Assembly (NCBI GenBank): GCA_020852515.1 | Contig: JADZAS010000010.1 | Span: 18,688 to 82,687 of the forward strand | Source: Phycisphaerales bacterium | GTDB lineage: Bacteria; Planctomycetota; Phycisphaerae; Phycisphaerales; UBA5793 | Direction: 5' to 3' | DNA: 64,000 bases | Part shown: in pieces, positions 32,328 through 42,400 of the stretch | Layout of the letters: each line of letters starts with the position of its first letter | Position numbering within the stretch: the stretch's first letter is position 1 | Made by a program: the position numbers and the translations under genes | Notes under the pieces: model-generated | The model's input: the letters and a program-made list of their open reading frames with translations, nothing else | What the model was told of the DNA's origin: nothing | Database searches by the model: none

Positions 32328-33908
32328 ATGCGTGGGAGAACTCTGCTCATAGGTATTGGATCCCTCGGTCTTGCTCTGTTCGCTGGTGGATGCGAAGTGA
32401 ACGTCGCGGTGCCGATTCCCACGGCCAGCGCCGGCTCGCTTTCCAACCTTCTCATGCTCAGCAGCGATCGATCGATGCGTGTGTCCTCGGCCGCGCCGGA
32501 GCGTTCGAGCAACCGGGATAATCGCCGCATCGAGCCCGGCGGCACGTTGACGCTTGCCGACATCGAAGGCCCCGGCGTCATCACGCACATCTGGATCACC
32601 TTTCCCGACCCCGCGCCCGGCTGGCTCGGCCGCGATGGCAACGCGAACCACTCCCAACTCGTCCTGCGCATGTACTGGGATGGCGCCCAGCGCCCCGCGG
32701 TCGAAGCGCCGCTGGGCGACTTCTTCGCGGCAGGCTTCGGCCACCGCGCCGAGGTGCTTTCGCTCCCCGTGCTCGTGCAGGGCGGCGATGCGTACAACTG
32801 CTTCTGGCCCATGCCCTTTTACAACTCGGCCCGCATCGAGATCGAGAACCAGTCCACGCTGCCGCTCAACGCGCTCTACTACCAGATCGATTACGTGAGC
32901 AAGAAGTGGCTGCCGCCCGAGACGCCCTACTTCTGCGCCCAGTACCGCCAGGAGTTTCCGGCGCAATCGGATCGCGACTACCTCATCCTCGACGCCACCG
33001 GCGCCGGCCATTACGTCGGCACGGTGCTCAGCGTCCGCTCGCGCAGCCCGGAGTGGTTCGGCGAGGGCGATGAGAAGTTCTACATTGACGGCGAAACGAC
33101 GCCGAGCATCCAGGGCACCGGCACCGAAGATTACGCACTCAACGCGTGGGGCATGGCGATGGGCACGTATCCGTACTTCGGCGTGCCGCTGCTGCAGGGC
33201 GAGTGGGGCGCGGTCGGATACACGACCACGATCTACCGCTGGCACATCCCCGATCCCATCTACTTCACCCGCTCGCTGCGCGTCGAGATCGAAGACGCCG
33301 GCTGGATCTCGACCGACGAATTGGCGGATGGAGTCAACCGCGGTTTTGTCGAGCGCAACGACGACCTCGCCAGCGTTGCGTTCTGGTACCAGGTCGGGCA
33401 GCCGTTTGGTTTTGCCGAACTGCCGGGCGCTCAGGAGCGCGTGCTGCCGAATCTGGATGTCGTGATCGAAGGACGTGAACTGCTCTCCACCGCGCGCAGC
33501 GAAAGGGTCGAAGGGCTGCATCTGCAAAGCGGCTTCCCGTGGACCGGCGACGGCCAGCTCTTCATCGACAACAACCACGGCTCTGGGGCGTGGGTCGAAT
33601 TCGATTTCACGGTCGCGACGGACGATCTCCGGCAACTCACCATTCGGTTCACCAAGTCCTACGACTTCGGCCGCTACCGCATCCTTCTTGACGGCCAGGA
33701 GGTGCGCGGCGGCGTGGACTTCTACAGCCCCACCGTCGCACTCGACGAGATCAATCTCGGCAGCGCAAACTGGACAGCCGGCACACACACAATCCGCCTC
33801 GAGTGCCTCGGCTCCAACTCGTCATCCACGGGAACGAAACTCGGCGTGGATTCCGTGCGCCTGCGCCAGCGCTGGGAGGTGAAGCGGACGACGCCGAAGG
33901 ACTTCTGA
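32328..33908 (+). CDS. DUF2961 / GH172-like lipoprotein, candidate furanosidase
   Basis: The protein has 526 residues with a lipobox (FAGGC, Cys22). The DUF2961 core shows IEGPGVITHIWITFP, LGDFFAAGFG, CFWPMPFYNSARIEIEN, GEGDEKFYIDGE and TGTEDYALNAWG. Glu246 (GEGDE) and Glu267 (GTED) are 21 residues apart, the same spacing as the catalytic pair E270/E291 reported for the GH172 founder, a difructose-anhydride enzyme. GH172 also includes alpha-D-arabinofuranosidases. A C-terminal beta domain (residues about 390-515; GDGQLFIDNNHGSGAW) looks like a carbohydrate-binding or Ig-like module. It lies 25 bases after the GH116-like gene. Furanoside hydrolysis outside the cell is the favoured role. Confidence 0.85.
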   Translation: MRGRTLLIGIGSLGLALFAGGCEVNVAVPIPTASAGSLSNLLMLSSDRSMRVSSAAPERSSNRDNRRIEPGGTLTLADIEGPGVITHIWITFPDPAPGWLGRDGNANHSQLVLRMYWDGAQRPAVEAPLGDFFAAGFGHRAEVLSLPVLVQGGDAYNCFWPMPFYNSARIEIENQSTLPLNALYYQIDYVSKKWLPPETPYFCAQYRQEFPAQSDRDYLILDATGAGHYVGTVLSVRSRSPEWFGEGDEKFYIDGETTPSIQGTGTEDYALNAWGMAMGTYPYFGVPLLQGEWGAVGYTTTIYRWHIPDPIYFTRSLRVEIEDAGWISTDELADGVNRGFVERNDDLASVAFWYQVGQPFGFAELPGAQERVLPNLDVVIEGRELLSTARSERVEGLHLQSGFPWTGDGQLFIDNNHGSGAWVEFDFTVATDDLRQLTIRFTKSYDFGRYRILLDGQEVRGGVDFYSPTVALDEINLGSANWTAGTHTIRLECLGSNSSSTGTKLGVDSVRLRQRWEVKRTTPKDF

Positions 33909-33970
33909 TGGGACTTGGCGCCCTCCGGGCGTCCGCGGCGCGTTGTCCAAGTAAAACACAGCACCCGCCC

Positions 33971-35638
33971 TCATCGCATCAACGCGCGATACGCCAACTG
34001 ATCTTCGTACATGCGGTGGAACACGCGATGCTTGGCGTCGTGGAAGGCTCTGACAGAGCCGCCCGACGGCTCGATGATCCGGTCGGCATGGTTCATCGCC
34101 GCCATCGCGTCGAGCACGGTCGCGAACCGCCCCGACGCGACCGCCCCCAGAATTGCCGAACCCAGCAGGATCGCCTCCGGCTCGCGCGGCAACACGATTC
34201 GCAGTCCGGTGACGTCGGCGTGCTCGCGCAGGAAGACCGGGTTCTTCGTCCCGCCGCCGCACGCGAACATCGTGTCAACCCGGTAGCCGCTGCCGTTGAG
34301 GGTATCGACGATGTGCCGCGTGCCGTGCGCGACCGCCTGCACCGTCGCCAGGTAGAGCAGCGCGAGGTCGTCGATGGAGTCGGACAGGCGCAGGCCCGAG
34401 ATCATGCCGCGCAGCGTCGCGTCGGCGCGCGGCGAGCGGTTGCCGTGGAAATCGGGCATGACGTGCAGGTCGCGCGTGAGTTGAGCGGGAAGGTCGCTTC
34501 CCGCAGCGAGTCGCTCGAGATGGCCGTTGAGAATCTCGTAGACGCTCTTGCGCGCATCGTTCGCTTCACGCTGAAGTTCCGCCGCCCGGGCGTGGGAGAA
34601 GATAATGTGATCGATGAGCGCTCCCGTGGCCGACTGCCCGCCTTCGGTCAGCCACATGTCGGGAATCATGGCGCCGAAGTACGGCCCCCACACGCCGTCG
34701 ATGAAGTGCGCCCGGCGCGACACGGCCATGTGGCACGTGGACGTTCCGCCGATGAGCGCCAGGCGATGCTCCATGTCAGCCGGAGTGGGATGCTTGCCCT
34801 CCAGCGGCGCGCCGAGCAGGCCGAGCCCGCCCGCGTGCGCGTCGATGATCGACACACCGACCGAGGTACCGGGCTTCAGGCCGAGTTCTCCTGCGGCCTT
34901 CTCCGTCAGACCCGTACCCATTGCTTCGCCCGGCGGGCGAATGCGCGTGCCGATGCGCTTGAAGCCGTCAGCTGCCAGGTCGCCCAGGCCGATCGCCTTC
35001 CAGTATGTCGCATCCCACCGTCCGAGCGAGTCGGCTGCATCGGAAGGTTCGTGACCGAGGTACGTCCACTTGCACACCGTCGAGCAAAGCGAGCGGCCTT
35101 CGCAACCCGTGGCGCGATAGGTCAGAAAATCGGGCAGGTCGAAATAGCGCACGGCGCGAAGCCACGTCTGCCGCAGATTCTCCATGAGCCAGAGCAGTTT
35201 GGGCGACTCCATCTCGGGCGAGATGCGCTTGCCGACGTAGCGGAGCACATTGTGGCCCATCGCGTTGATGCGCTCGGCCTGCTCGATGGCCCGGTGATCC
35301 AGCCAAACGATGACGTTCTGCTCGTCGTGCCCGCTGGGGCTCACCGTCACCGGACGGTCATTCTCGTCCAGCGCGACCAGCGAACACGTCGCGTCAAAGC
35401 CGACGCCGGCCACGCGATCGGCGCTGGCTCCAGCCAGGCGCATGGCGTCTTTCACCGCCGTGCAGCACGCCTGCCAGATGTCATCGGACGATTGCTCGAC
35501 AAAGTCGGTCTGGGGCCGCCACATGCGGATCGGATGCGCCGCGCTTCCCAGCATGCGGCCCTCGGCATCGAACACGCCGGCCCGCGCGCTGCCCGTTCCG
35601 ACATCCACGCCGACGAACACGGGCGCCTCGGCGGTCAT
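33971..35638 (-). CDS. FGGY-family ribulokinase-like sugar kinase
   Basis: The protein has 555 residues. The N-terminal ATPase motif [20 protein letters not shown], the substrate segment [45 protein letters not shown] and the C-terminal [18 protein letters not shown] place it with the 5-carbon kinase branch (D-ribulokinase/FGGY). The DAHAG Asp is the probable catalytic base. Product would be a ketopentose 5-phosphate entering the pentose phosphate pathway. Its ATG overlaps the stop of the fucose-isomerase-like gene by four bases, so isomerase and kinase are coupled. That pairing supports an aldose to ketose to ketose phosphate route. The sugar is not certain; D-ribulose is the best guess. Confidence 0.88.
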   Translation of the reverse strand: MTAEAPVFVGVDVGTGSARAGVFDAEGRMLGSAAHPIRMWRPQTDFVEQSSDDIWQACCTAVKDAMRLAGASADRVAGVGFDATCSLVALDENDRPVTVSPSGHDEQNVIVWLDHRAIEQAERINAMGHNVLRYVGKRISPEMESPKLLWLMENLRQTWLRAVRYFDLPDFLTYRATGCEGRSLCSTVCKWTYLGHEPSDAADSLGRWDATYWKAIGLGDLAADGFKRIGTRIRPPGEAMGTGLTEKAAGELGLKPGTSVGVSIIDAHAGGLGLLGAPLEGKHPTPADMEHRLALIGGTSTCHMAVSRRAHFIDGVWGPYFGAMIPDMWLTEGGQSATGALIDHIIFSHARAAELQREANDARKSVYEILNGHLERLAAGSDLPAQLTRDLHVMPDFHGNRSPRADATLRGMISGLRLSDSIDDLALLYLATVQAVAHGTRHIVDTLNGSGYRVDTMFACGGGTKNPVFLREHADVTGLRIVLPREPEAILLGSAILGAVASGRFATVLDAMAAMNHADRIIEPSGGSVRAFHDAKHRVFHRMYEDQLAYRALMR

Positions 35639-37161
35639 CGCAGATCCGTCCCCTGCATGAGCCGCACTTTGAATCCCAGCGAAGCGCTCAGTACAACCAT
35701 CTCATCGAGAATGTCGCCGTAGGCCACGGCAATGTGATTCGACATGTAGTGGGCCATGACCGTGTCCTGCCGCACGCCGAGGTCAGCCGCCATGAACGGC
35801 CACTGCCGCGTCGTGCCGTTCCACCAGGCATCGCGCTTCTCGGCTGGCAGTTTGATCACTTCGCCGGCGCCCACGTCCATCCAGAGGTTGCCGCCGCGGA
35901 TATACGCGCGCGCCCATGTCATCTTGCCCGGCAGGCTTTCGCCGGCGAACGTGCCGCCGGGCACCGGGAAGTAACCCGCCGGCTGGCGATACGAGTGCAC
36001 GCCCCTGAGCGTGTCGGGATCGTGATTGAAGGCGTAGGCGCCGCACGATCCGGAATTGAGCAGCACCCAGACGAATCGGCCTTCATGCTCGCCGCCCCAG
36101 CGCACATCGTGGAACATGAGCGCCTGGTGCAGTCCCTTGGCCTTGAGCAGCCGTTTCATCATCTCCATCGGCACGAGGTTGCCCTGATCGGCTTCGGTCG
36201 AGCAGACGATGGTGTCGCCGCTGCTTTCCGGCCGGCAGGTTGAATTGAACAGCCCTTCGGCAAAGTCGCTCGGCGGGCGCAGGTTGATCAGGCCCAACTG
36301 ATACTGCCAGCCGAGACAGTCGCACTTGAACTCGTCAACCAGATCGAGCACGGCGAGATAATCGCGCAACTGCTCGCGCGTGGCATTCCTGTCAAAGTCC
36401 TTTGCATCGCGTTCGCCGTAGTGGAATTGCACGCCCTTGGAATTGACAAAGGCCAAAGCCTCGTCGAGGCGCGCGTCTTTGATGGATCGGCCGCGATCGA
36501 TGATCCACGCCTGGTCCACCTTGTGTTCGGTGAAGCCGACGGGATTAAGCAGGCGCGGCCCGAAGTAGCCGTTGATCATGCCCATCGACGTGTCGCCGAG
36601 CATCAGGGCCAGCACGCGCCGCCGGCGAATGTCGGCCGCCACCTGATCGGCAAGCCGCTTGGCTTCGAGCGTCGGGGTGTGCGGCGTCTTGAGTTCATCT
36701 TCGCGATACTCGACCCGGCCGGTGGTCACCCAGTCTTCGAGCCGGGCCATGAAGTCGTTGTCCTGCGTCCAGTCGGCGGCACTGGTCCAGACGCGCGAGA
36801 AGGAACGGTTCACGCTTTCGAGGCAGGCGCCGGTGTTGAGCAGACCCACCAGCCCGGGCCAGGTGCCCGAGAAGTTGCTCGCCAGCAGCAGTGGGTTGTC
36901 TTTGCCGACCACGCCGTCGGTCGTGTGCGGACCGTAGAACCAGTGCGCGCACACGCCGATCATCGGATCATCGATGGGGCCGAGTCTTTCGATCGCTTCG
37001 TGGGGCCGCGTGAGAAAGCCCTCCACGCGGTAACTCGACCGCCCGAGCCGCTTGAGCGCCGCCTCGAGTTGGCCCGTGGCCTGCTCGACGTTGGGCCGCG
37101 CCAGTTCGTTGGGTGTGGCACGGTAGTCCCCAGGCCAGAAGATGGCGATGCGCTGGGTCAT
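35635..37161 (-). CDS. L-fucose/arabinose isomerase-like protein
   Basis: The protein has 508 residues, and GGAGGG precedes its ATG. It has the fold pattern of the fucose/arabinose isomerase superfamily: N-terminal [22 protein letters not shown], a middle [19 protein letters not shown] and [14 protein letters not shown], then metal-site-like segments [25 protein letters not shown] and [13 protein letters not shown]. In relatives a Glu, an Asp and a His bind Mn2+; candidates are present here in these three segments. The family interconverts aldoses and ketoses; L-fucose isomerases also act on D-arabinose to give D-ribulose. Coupled translation with a ribulokinase-like gene fits such a route. 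Confidence 0.85.
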   Translation of the reverse strand: MTQRIAIFWPGDYRATPNELARPNVEQATGQLEAALKRLGRSSYRVEGFLTRPHEAIERLGPIDDPMIGVCAHWFYGPHTTDGVVGKDNPLLLASNFSGTWPGLVGLLNTGACLESVNRSFSRVWTSAADWTQDNDFMARLEDWVTTGRVEYREDELKTPHTPTLEAKRLADQVAADIRRRRVLALMLGDTSMGMINGYFGPRLLNPVGFTEHKVDQAWIIDRGRSIKDARLDEALAFVNSKGVQFHYGERDAKDFDRNATREQLRDYLAVLDLVDEFKCDCLGWQYQLGLINLRPPSDFAEGLFNSTCRPESSGDTIVCSTEADQGNLVPMEMMKRLLKAKGLHQALMFHDVRWGGEHEGRFVWVLLNSGSCGAYAFNHDPDTLRGVHSYRQPAGYFPVPGGTFAGESLPGKMTWARAYIRGGNLWMDVGAGEVIKLPAEKRDAWWNGTTRQWPFMAADLGVRQDTVMAHYMSNHIAVAYGDILDEMVVLSASLGFKVRLMQGTDLR

Positions 37162-37406
37162 GGGTCGATCCCTCCGGGAGTGTCGCCGGCGCCTGCTGCC
37201 GCCGGCGTTGACAACGACGGGCCGTCTCGCCCCGGCTCACCCCATACGGTACCCGGTTGCGCCCGGCAATGGAAGGGCGCTGCCGACCGATCAGCCTCGT
37301 CGGCTGCTACGATACTCGATCGGCCCGCCGCCCGCGCCAGGGCAGGCTTCTCGCCACGCAGGATCAACTCGCCATGCGGCCGGTGCATGAAAAGGACGAG
37401 AGCATC

Positions 37407-38252
37407 ATGCCGTCACCCGTCCACCCTCCTCGACCGCATCAAAAAGGCGGCGCCGCGGACCAGGCTGCAGGTGCAGTGGGCGATGAGCAACACACTCGCA
37501 GCGATCGGCATCCGCAACGCCGGACGCCGCGAGCGCGCCGTCGCCGTCTGCGAGAAGAATTGCGACAGGGCCATCCGGGACGCCTGCTTCGCCTCATCGT
37601 CACGATCTTCCTCCAGGGGCTTGTCGGCCTGCTTCCACTCATCGTCACGCTTGTCGTGCTTGGTTGGCTCTTCTACTACACTGAGCAGGTGCTTGGCACG
37701 GCGCTGCTGTACGTGATTCCTGAATCGTGGTACACCCGGGGCATGGGCCTGGCCATCGGCATCATCCTCATCTTCCTCTTCGGCCTGCTCATCAACCAGC
37801 GCGGCGTTCCAGGACTCATCAATATCGCTGAGCGCATGATCGGCCGCGTGCCGCTCGTGAAGACCATCTACGGTGCGGTACACGACCTGCTCAGTTTCTT
37901 CTCGCGCTCAGGTCGCGAAGGAGCCGTCAGCCAGGTCGTCGTGGTTACGTTCGGCGACTCGGGCATCAAGGCCGTCGGCCTGCTGATGCGCGACACCTAT
38001 GAAGACCTGCCCCAAGGTCTCGGCGGCGAGGATTACCTCGTCGTCTACTTTCCCCAGTCGTATCAACTCGGCGGCATGCTGCTGCTGGTGCCGCGGGCCA
38101 ACGTCACACCGCTGGACATGAACCTTGAAGATGCGCTGCGCTTCATCATCACTGCCGGCGCAAAGACCTCGGCAATCCCCGAAGACAGCACCGCCACCGA
38201 ACCGAACACCACCGGCCGGAACACCCCCCCGGAATCGTTGCCGACGATCTGA
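37407..38252 (+). CDS. DUF502 family membrane protein
   Basis: The protein has 281 residues from MPSPVHPPRPHQKGG, with a GGACGAG site upstream. The first 65 residues are polar and Arg-rich, then two membrane spans (LIVTIFLQGLVGLLPLIVTLVVLGWLF and MGLAIGIILIFLFGLLI) flank a short loop. The soluble part matches DUF502: RMIGRVPLVKTIYGAVHDLLSFF, VVVVTFGDSGIKAVGLLM, VVYFPQSYQLGGMLLLVPRANVTPLDM. The family is widespread, bound to the inner membrane and of unknown function; plant members (COV) affect vascular patterning. Monocistronic, with a palindromic repeat just downstream. Confidence 0.85.
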   Translation: MPSPVHPPRPHQKGGAADQAAGAVGDEQHTRSDRHPQRRTPRARRRRLREELRQGHPGRLLRLIVTIFLQGLVGLLPLIVTLVVLGWLFYYTEQVLGTALLYVIPESWYTRGMGLAIGIILIFLFGLLINQRGVPGLINIAERMIGRVPLVKTIYGAVHDLLSFFSRSGREGAVSQVVVVTFGDSGIKAVGLLMRDTYEDLPQGLGGEDYLVVYFPQSYQLGGMLLLVPRANVTPLDMNLEDALRFIITAGAKTSAIPEDSTATEPNTTGRNTPPESLPTI

Positions 38253-38304
38253 TACAGAGCGGCGGACGCTGTGATTCAGACCCGCGAGAGCGACGAAAGT
38301 GCTG

Positions 38305-38355
38305 GCCACGGGTTCCGCTCGCCGGGCTGCGCCCGCGCTTCGCTTCACCCGTGGC
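38305..38355. repeat. REP-like palindrome between convergent genes
   Basis: GCCACGGGT (38305-38313) and ACCCGTGGC (38347-38355) are a perfect 9-bp inverted repeat around a 33-base loop that can itself pair (GCGGGC...). The arm CGCTTCGCTTCACCCGTGGCTAC resembles dispersed REP-like elements that I know from planctomycete genomes. It lies in the 208-base gap between two convergent genes and could also act as a bidirectional terminator. Confidence 0.55.
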
Positions 38356-38460
38356 TACACTCGCGCCCCCCCCGCCGGGGCGAAATCCTCGCGCGAGGCG
38401 GAGTGCATGAACGCCGCAACCGATCCGCCGTGTCTGGGATCGCCGTGCCAAAATCTCGGC

Positions 38461-39174
38461 TTACACGCATGGCTCGTGTGGCCGCGTGCTTCCGTGGTTC
38501 GGTTCCGCGTGCTCAATCGCCAGCGCCGTCCATGAGGCGCATTGCGGGAAGCGCAGGGTGAAGAGGTGGGCGAAGACGCCGCCGAAGAGCAGCAGGCCGC
38601 CCACCCCCGACCATCTCAATGGCCCGGCGATGAGGGCAACCGCAACGGCGGCGATGAAGAGCGCTCGGCCGATGTTCCAGATCATGCTCGCCCGCCGCTG
38701 CGCACCCAGCAGCACGAACGCTGCAATCACCGCCAGCCAGGCGACGGCATGCGCGCCGATCCACGGGGGGGTGAGCAAGAGGAAAGTCAGCACAAACACG
38801 GCCAGTGAGATCCACCAGAGGATTGGACGCGTCCGATACGCGGATACACCGCCGCGCCAGACCTTGACCACGGACGCCGCCCACGTCATCCCCCACGATG
38901 CAAGCAGCAGACCGGCGGCGATCATTCCCGAGCCGACCCGAACGGCGGCGAGTCCGGTGTAGACGATCGTGCTTGAGACAGTCGGTTGAAACGTGCCTCC
39001 GGTTCGAGATGTGATGACGAGGTGCTGGGTGATAACGCCTCGCCAGCCGACCCAGACGAGAGCGGCGCCCCCACCGGAAACGAGGACGCAGAAGATGATT
39101 GCCAGGAGGCGGCCGGGCCATTGGGCGTCGCGCTTATCGCGGCGGACGCCGGCGCTTTGTACGCGCGTGATCAT
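38461..39174 (-). CDS. Multi-span membrane protein of unknown function
   Basis: The protein has 237 residues from MITRVQSAGVRRDKRD; a strong AGGAGGAGGGAGG lies just upstream of this ATG, so it is preferred to a TTG 54 bases earlier. Six hydrophobic segments are visible, for example LLAIIFCVLVSGGGAALVWV, VRVGSGMIAAGLLLASWGM, WWISLAVFVLTFLLL and LFIAAVAVALIAGPLRW. A soluble loop of about 30 residues after the first span (VITQHLVITSRTGGTF) would be extracytoplasmic. There is no recognisable family, catalytic motif or signal. It points away from the GH127-GH2 gene with a 265-base shared upstream region that shows no obvious strong promoter. Confidence 0.75.
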   Translation of the reverse strand: MITRVQSAGVRRDKRDAQWPGRLLAIIFCVLVSGGGAALVWVGWRGVITQHLVITSRTGGTFQPTVSSTIVYTGLAAVRVGSGMIAAGLLLASWGMTWAASVVKVWRGGVSAYRTRPILWWISLAVFVLTFLLLTPPWIGAHAVAWLAVIAAFVLLGAQRRASMIWNIGRALFIAAVAVALIAGPLRWSGVGGLLLFGGVFAHLFTLRFPQCASWTALAIEHAEPNHGSTRPHEPCV

Positions 39175-39439
39175 CGAATCCTCCCTCCTCCTGCGCGCAG
39201 CGAACGGACCAATTCGAAAGCGGCGCAATGGTACACGCCATCCGGGGTCTGCCTCGCCCTTCGCGCAGCGCCGATGCCCTGCGCCGTTGATGAGCGGCCC
39301 GACTTCACGCGCCGGTCTGCGTCCGCTCGCACAGGTTCAGATCCCTCGCCACGGCCGTGTGTCCGCCCGCTGATAGAATGACCTCGCGGCGGCCCGTGTC
39401 TGGGGGCGCCGCCCCATCGCTTTCGTCGGGGAGGCTGAC

Positions 39440-42400
39440 ATGAACAATGCTGCGGCCATGATGTTCCTGCTGATGATCGTTCTCGCGGGAGGGTGCGCGA
39501 TGCAGACGGTGAATGTGACGATGGTTCCGCACCCGCCCGTTGACTCGACCAACGCCCACTACGTCTCCAATCGCCCGCCGCTCGCGCCCAGCGCGATGAT
39601 CAAACTGCCCGTGGGCGCCGTCACCGCCGAGGGCTGGCTGCGGCGCTGCCTTGAACTGCAGGCCGACGGCGTCACCGGCCATCTCGAAGAACTCAGCCCG
39701 TGGCTCGAGAAGCAAGACAACGCGTGGCTCTCGCCCGACGGCCAGGGCAAGTGGGGCTGGGAGGAAGTCCCCTACTGGCTCAAGGGCTACGGGGACATCG
39801 GCTATCTCCTCGGCGACGAGCGCATGATCGCCGAAGCGCGCATCTGGCTCGAGGGCGCGCTGCGCAGCCAGCGAGCCGACGGCAACTTCGGCCCCGTGCG
39901 GATCTTCGAAGACGACGGCTCTCAGGACTTCTGGGCCAACATGCCCATGCTCTTCTGCCTGCAGTCTTACTACGAGTACACCGGCGACCAGCGCGTCATC
40001 GACCTCATGACGCGCTACTTCCGGTACCAGATGACCGTGCCGGATGACAAACTCCTCACGCACTACTGGCAGCACCTGCGCGGCGGGGACAACCTCTTTT
40101 CCATCTACTGGCTCTACAACCGCACGGGCGATGCGTTCCTCCTCGATCTCGCGCGCAAGATCCACGACAACACCGCCGACTGGACGAAGAAAAACACCCT
40201 GCCCAACTGGCACAACGTCAACGTCGCGCAGGCCTTCGGCGAACCGGCGACGTACTGGCTGCAGTCAAAGCAGCCCGGCCATCTGCAGGCCGCCTATGAC
40301 AATTTCGAAACCATCCGCCGGCTCTACGGCCAGGTGCCCGGCGGCATGTTCGGCGGCGATGAGAACTGCCGCGTCGGCTTCGACGATCCGCGCCAGGCCA
40401 TCGAAACCTGCGGCATGGTCGAGCAGATGCTCTCGAACGAAACGCTGCTCACCATCACCGGCGATCCGTTCTGGGCCGCGCACACCGAAGAAGTCGCCTT
40501 CAACTCCCTGCCCGCCGCATTCACGCCCGACTTCCGCGGACTGCGCTACCTCACCAGCCCGAACATGGTCGTGAGCGACTCAGTCAGCCACTCGCCCGGC
40601 TTTGACAACGGCGGGCCGATGCTGACGATGAACCCCCTGAGCCACCGCTGCTGCCAGCATAACCACTCGCACGGCTGGGCGTACATGGTTGAGTACCTGT
40701 GGATGGCCACGCCGGACAATGGAGCGTGCGCTGCGATCTACAGCGCCAGCCGCGCGAAGATCAGAGTCGGCGACGGCACCGAGGTGGAGTTCATCGAAGA
40801 AACCCGCTACCCCTTCGAAGACAACATCCGCTTCACACTGCGCATGAGCCGCGATGTCGCGTTTCCGCTCTACCTGCGCATCCCGGATTGGACGAGCGAC
40901 GCAACCGTCAAAGTCAACGGGAGAAAGAGCAGCGCCGAGTTGAAGGCCGGCTATGCGCGCCTCGACCGCACCTGGCGCGATGGCGACACCGTTACGCTGC
41001 ACCTGCCCATGCGCCTGAGCGTCAAGCGCTGGGACAGAAATCACAACGCAGCCAGCGTCTCTTATGGCCCGATGACCTTCTCGCTGGAGATCGGCGAAGA
41101 GTACCGCAAGGTCGATGGACGCACCGCGGCGCTGCGCGATGCCAAGTGGCGCGAAGACGTGGACACTGAGAAGTGGCCCGCGTTCGAAATCCACCCGACC
41201 ACCCCGTGGAACTACGGCCTCGTCCTCACCGGCGACGTGAACAAGGACTTCCGCATCGAACGCCGCGACTGGCCCGCCGACGACTTCCCCTTCACGCTTG
41301 AAGCCAGCCCGATCCGCCTCATCGCCAGGGGCCGGCGCATCCCGCAGTGGACGCTCGATCAATACGGCCTGTGCGCCACGCTCCAGGACAGTCCGGTGCG
41401 CACCAGCGAGCCAGTCGAGGAGATCGCGCTGGTTCCGATGGGCGCGGCGCGGCTGCGCATCTCGGCGCTGCCCGTCGTCGGCGACGGGCCCGATGCCCAC
41501 GCGTGGAAGCCGCCGGTCATGCCAAAGAAGATGTACGAGGCGAGCGCTTCACACTGCTACCAGGGAGATTCGACCGCGGCCATCGGCGATAACCTTGAAC
41601 CCGAGAGTTCGGAGGATCAGACCGTGCCGCGCCACACTTTCTGGCCGCACAAGGGCACGGCGGAGTGGTACGAGGCGAAGTTCGATGAGCCGCGGCACAT
41701 CGACCACGTGCGGATCTACTGGTTTGACGATCGCGACATCGGCGGGCAGTGCCGCGTGCCGGCGTCGTGGAAGCTGCTTTACCGCGACGGGGAGCAGTGG
41801 CGGCCCGTCGAAGGCGCCGGCGAATTCGGCGTACAGCGCGATGCGTGGAACGACGCGTACTTCAAGCCCGTCACGACCAGCGCCATGCGCATCGAAGTGC
41901 AGTTGCAGGACAACTACTCAGCCGGGCTGCTCGAATGGAGCATCCTCAACGTCGGCCAGAGCTTGATGAAAACGCGCTGGACCGATGATGTGGACGCCGC
42001 GAACGTGCTGCCCGAGTATCCTCGGCCGCAGTTGCGCCGCAGCCAGTGGGTGAATCTGAACGGGACATGGCAGTACGCCATACGGCCGCGCGAAGAGGGC
42101 GAGCCCGCGCACTGGCAAGGCGACATCCTCGTGCCCTTTCCCATCGAATCGCAATTGAGTGGCGTGGTCAAACCGGTCCTGCCCGAGCAGGCGCTCTGGT
42201 ACCGCCGGTCCTTCGAGCGGCCGGCGCTGGGCAGGGGCGAACGGGTGCTGCTGCACTTTGGCGCCGTGGACTGGCACGCGACCGTCTGGTGCAACGGCGC
42301 GCTGCTAGGCGAGCACAAGGGCGGCTACGACCCGTTCTCGTTCGACATCACCGATGCCCTTCGCGAGGGCGGGCCGCAGTGGATCACCGTGCGCGTCTGG

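Noticed and set aside
33803..35722. A 639-codon plus-strand frame
   Set aside because: It is antisense to the FGGY kinase gene and has the composition of a shadow.
39335..39350. GGTTCAGATCC, which resembles a tRNA T-loop
   Set aside because: It fails the GTTCRAnYC rule, and no acceptor or anticodon stem can be drawn around it.
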